DNA of 31,024 nucleotides from assembly GCA_000969725.1 (NCBI GenBank), contig JXSR01S004088.1. One strand, written 5' to 3'. This document shows positions 29,506 to 31,024 of this stretch, in pieces. The notes under the pieces are model-generated. The model was given only the letters and a program-made list of their open reading frames with translations, did not search any database and was not told the DNA's origin. Source of the DNA: Ophiothrix spiculata. Taxonomy: Eukaryota; Echinodermata; Ophiuroidea; Amphilepidida; Ophiotrichidae. The position numbers were made by a program, and so were the translations under genes. How positions within the stretch are numbered: position 1 is the stretch's first letter; the number at the start of each line of letters is the position of its first letter.

Positions 29506-29831
29506 TTAGGCTTGGTGTCCAAAGACTTTTGCTCATCCGAGTGATATTTCTTTCCTCTTGGTTTGCTAAAACATAAAGGGAATGCCGCTCTAATTGCTCA
29601 AATATCGTTTAAAGCGAAAGCGATTGTCACTCGCGCATATAACAGTGCTGTGATAATTAACTATACAAACCCAAGAATATTCGGAGCGAACTTTGCTTCC
29701 ACTCAATCTGAAGTGTAGCAAATCTCATGATATTTGTTAAGCGAATGTCGGTTCCCGTCTAAGCAAAGTTTTCTCGCTAGGATGAGGAAATGTCACTCGG
29801 GCGAATGATTTTCTTTGGATGCCAAGCCTTA
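29506..29831. mobile_element. PIF/Harbinger-like MITE
   Basis: The element is 29509-29828 (320 bases). The ends GGCTTGGTGTCCAAAGA and, from the other side, GGCTTGGCATCCAAAGA are followed by a shared CCGAGTGA.ATTTC. TTA on both flanks (29506-29508 and 29829-29831) fits the 3-base TWA target of PIF/Harbinger. Confidence 0.83.
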
Positions 29832-30062
29832 CACAGCAAATACATGGTGCCATCAAGATATTATCAGAATTAATTTTTTGAGAAAGGCTTTTGCGACAGG
29901 AATTCATAACAATTGGAAGATTTTAACAGGTTCGCCGTCGGACAAGTGTTGAACTGTCAAGCTTTCATCAGGAGTAGCTCTGACTTCTTCAGGACAAATA
30001 TTATTATAAAGACATGTGGGCCATCAGGATGTTTTATCTGGTTTGTGCACTTATTTCTGTAG

Positions 30063-30281
30063 GTTACTGGAGGTGAATGGTGAGAATGTGACCAGATCTG
30101 ACATAGCTGAAGTCAATAGTTTACTCAACAAGAGTGCCAAAGCTCAAGTGGTGGTAGTGAGAGAGAAAGTACCGGAGGATACAGCCAATCTTGCCAAATT
30201 GAAACAGCAACTGACACTGGCAACTCAGCAGCTAGAGTCCACCAGGAAAGAGAACAGCAAACTCAAAGAGGAAGTTAGAAG
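30063..30281 (+). CDS. Exon 17: C-terminal part of PDZ domain and following coiled coil (gene continues beyond window)
   Basis: The acceptor (TTATTTCTGTAG) ends at 30062 and the donor GTACAG begins at 30282. It encodes LLEVNGENVTRSDIAEVNSL, LNKSAKAQVVVVREKV, the typical PDZ end (iLeVNG.nv......evv.ll......v.l.v.r). After PEDT it turns into a coiled coil, NLAKLKQQLTLATQQLEST and RKENSKLKEEVRR. It leaves two bases, so at least one more exon follows outside the window. Confidence 0.88.
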
Positions 30282-30445
30282 GTACAGTCGGCATCACAAT
30301 TTTTCAGACGATGTAAATAAACATCCAAAGTGCAGGGCCAATTGTTAACGAATGCAATCGGTACCCTGCAATTTGCGGTCACATTACTTTAGGTTGTGGG
30401 AAATAGGTTTTGGGAAGAAGTATATTTTAGGTCCTATCAAAAACT

Positions 30446-30850
30446 TGACCCTAACCATAACTCGACCCTAACTCTCTAAACCATGACCCGACCCTATCTC
30501 ACTCACCGTAACCCAACCCTAGCCGTAAATATACCCTCACCCTTCACCCTAAAATTTTGGATGTGACCTGAAGTATACTTGGTCCCCATTTTGAAGGAGC
30601 CCAGTTTAAAAAAAAATCAATCTAAACACATTTTAATGATGGGGTGATAACAAGTACCTTCATCAACAGTATTTATAAAAAATAGTGTGTAGGTGGAGGT
30701 AGGGTAGTTGTTGTGGGTATGGCTAGCGGATAGAGTTGGTGGTATATTTGGCTTGGATGGAGGAAAAATAGTGTTAGTGGTAGGATAGGGTACGGTAAGG
30801 TAGGGTCAGTTAAGAGTAGGGTAGGGCATGGTGGTAGGATAGGTTCAGGG
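30446..30850. repeat. Degenerate telomere-like repeats in opposite orientations
   Basis: 30446-30552 is C-rich with frequent ACCCTAAC, GACCCTA and AACCCTAGCC words. 30690-30850 is G-rich with GGTAGGGT, TAGGATAGGG and GTAGGGTAGGGC words. The two blocks are complementary in type and separated by about 140 bases. Confidence 0.7.
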
Positions 30851-30950
30851 TTGGCTTTTAGCCGGCTAAAACTAGTTTTTGCCGGAAACGGTTAAAACCT
30901 AGTTAAAACCGGCAAATACTGGTTTTAACCGGCAAAAACTAGCAAAATTT
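30851..30950. repeat. Hairpin repeat of CCGGCAAAAACTAG words
   Basis: ACTAGTTTTTGCCGG (30871) is complementary to CCGGCAAAAACTAGC (30929), with further TTAAAACC/GGTTTTAA pairs between. Confidence 0.8.
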
Positions 30951-31024
30951 CATTGACCATTATTCAAATCCGATTTTCACATGTTCATAGCATTGACCTC
31001 GGAAATAATATTACTACAGAGTAT

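Larger units (their letters stand above)
28693..30062. other. Intron 16
   Basis: Contains an inverted-repeat cluster (29208-29430) and a PIF/Harbinger-like MITE (29506-29831). Nothing is seen in 28693-29207 or 29832-30062. Confidence 0.7.
843..30281 (+). other. Gene model: SAM-RA-RA-coiled coil-PDZ scaffold protein, 17 exons, partial at both ends
   Basis: Seventeen exons joined end to end give 2563 bases of uninterrupted frame (about 854 residues). Each junction has an AG acceptor and a GT donor, and all 16 phases agree, which is strong evidence for a single gene. Domain order by residue: acidic/Tyr-rich N-part 1-55, SAM 56-119, Ser/Thr/Pro linker 133-288, RA1 about 289-383, RA2 about 388-465, Ser-rich linker 466-562, coiled coil about 570-718, PDZ about 742-818, then a second coil. 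No initiator Met lies in frame at the start of exon 1 and exon 17 ends in a donor, so both ends lie outside. From family knowledge, SAM domains mediate oligomerisation, RA domains bind GTP-loaded Ras/Rap-type GTPases and PDZ domains bind C-terminal peptides. A cytoplasmic GTPase-linked scaffold is inferred. Afadin/Canoe also pairs RA domains with a PDZ but has FHA and DIL domains and no SAM, so this is not a plain afadin. Confidence 0.85.
30282..31024. other. Intron after exon 17 (to window end)
   Basis: No further exon found. Contains telomere-like degenerate repeats (30446-30850) and a hairpin repeat (30851-30950). Confidence 0.65.

Overview
The window looks like one long eukaryotic gene on the plus strand seen through its introns. 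It is AT-rich, has a 205-base assembly gap, short exons with canonical AG/GT junctions, and introns full of short inverted-repeat transposons, tRNA-derived SINE fragments and one LINE tail. There are no bacterial-style operons. The repeat mix (TAA-tailed tRNA SINEs, many hAT, TTAA-targeting and Mutator-like MITEs) and the domain content suggest a marine invertebrate, perhaps an echinoderm or hemichordate. That placement is inference from general character, not from a search.

I could assemble 17 consecutive coding exons (843 to 30281). Every one of the 16 splice phases matches, giving an open frame of about 854 residues that is incomplete at both ends. The protein begins with an acidic Tyr-rich stretch, then a SAM domain (exons 1-3), a Ser/Thr/Pro-rich linker (exon 4), a first Ras-association (RA) domain (exons 5-7), a second RA-like domain (exons 8-9), a Ser-rich linker (exons 10-11), a long coiled coil (exons 12-15), a PDZ-like domain (exons 16-17) and the start of another coiled coil running off the window. 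This is the layout of a cytoplasmic scaffold that would link small Ras/Rap-type GTPases to membrane or junction proteins. I do not recognise a named orthologue and give no symbol.

The most unusual feature is that three exons of this gene have independently undergone tandem duplication across an exon-intron edge. Exon 3 has its 3' part plus donor repeated three times (period 82). The first RA exon has its acceptor plus 5' part repeated twice (period 181). Exon 10 has become a ten-copy array of an 81-base exon body plus a G-rich intronic spacer (period about 132, 16810-18108). In that array only the first copy has a proper acceptor, while nine copies keep a GT donor.

Introns hold several transposons whose borders can be proved from target-site duplications: hAT-type at 13321-13884, 20673-21344 and 27184-27533 (perfect 8-base duplications), a Mutator-like MITE at 6282-6500 (perfect 9-base duplication, only 11 bases past a splice donor) with a relative at 7337-7536, TTAA-flanked elements at 20864-21211 and 24113-24831, a piggyBac-like MITE at 19965-20463 and a PIF/Harbinger-like MITE at 29509-29828. 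Another MITE family (1106, 9590, 16200, 21546) has ends that read GTGAGT, a consensus splice donor, and two of its copies sit 19-20 bases downstream of real donors.
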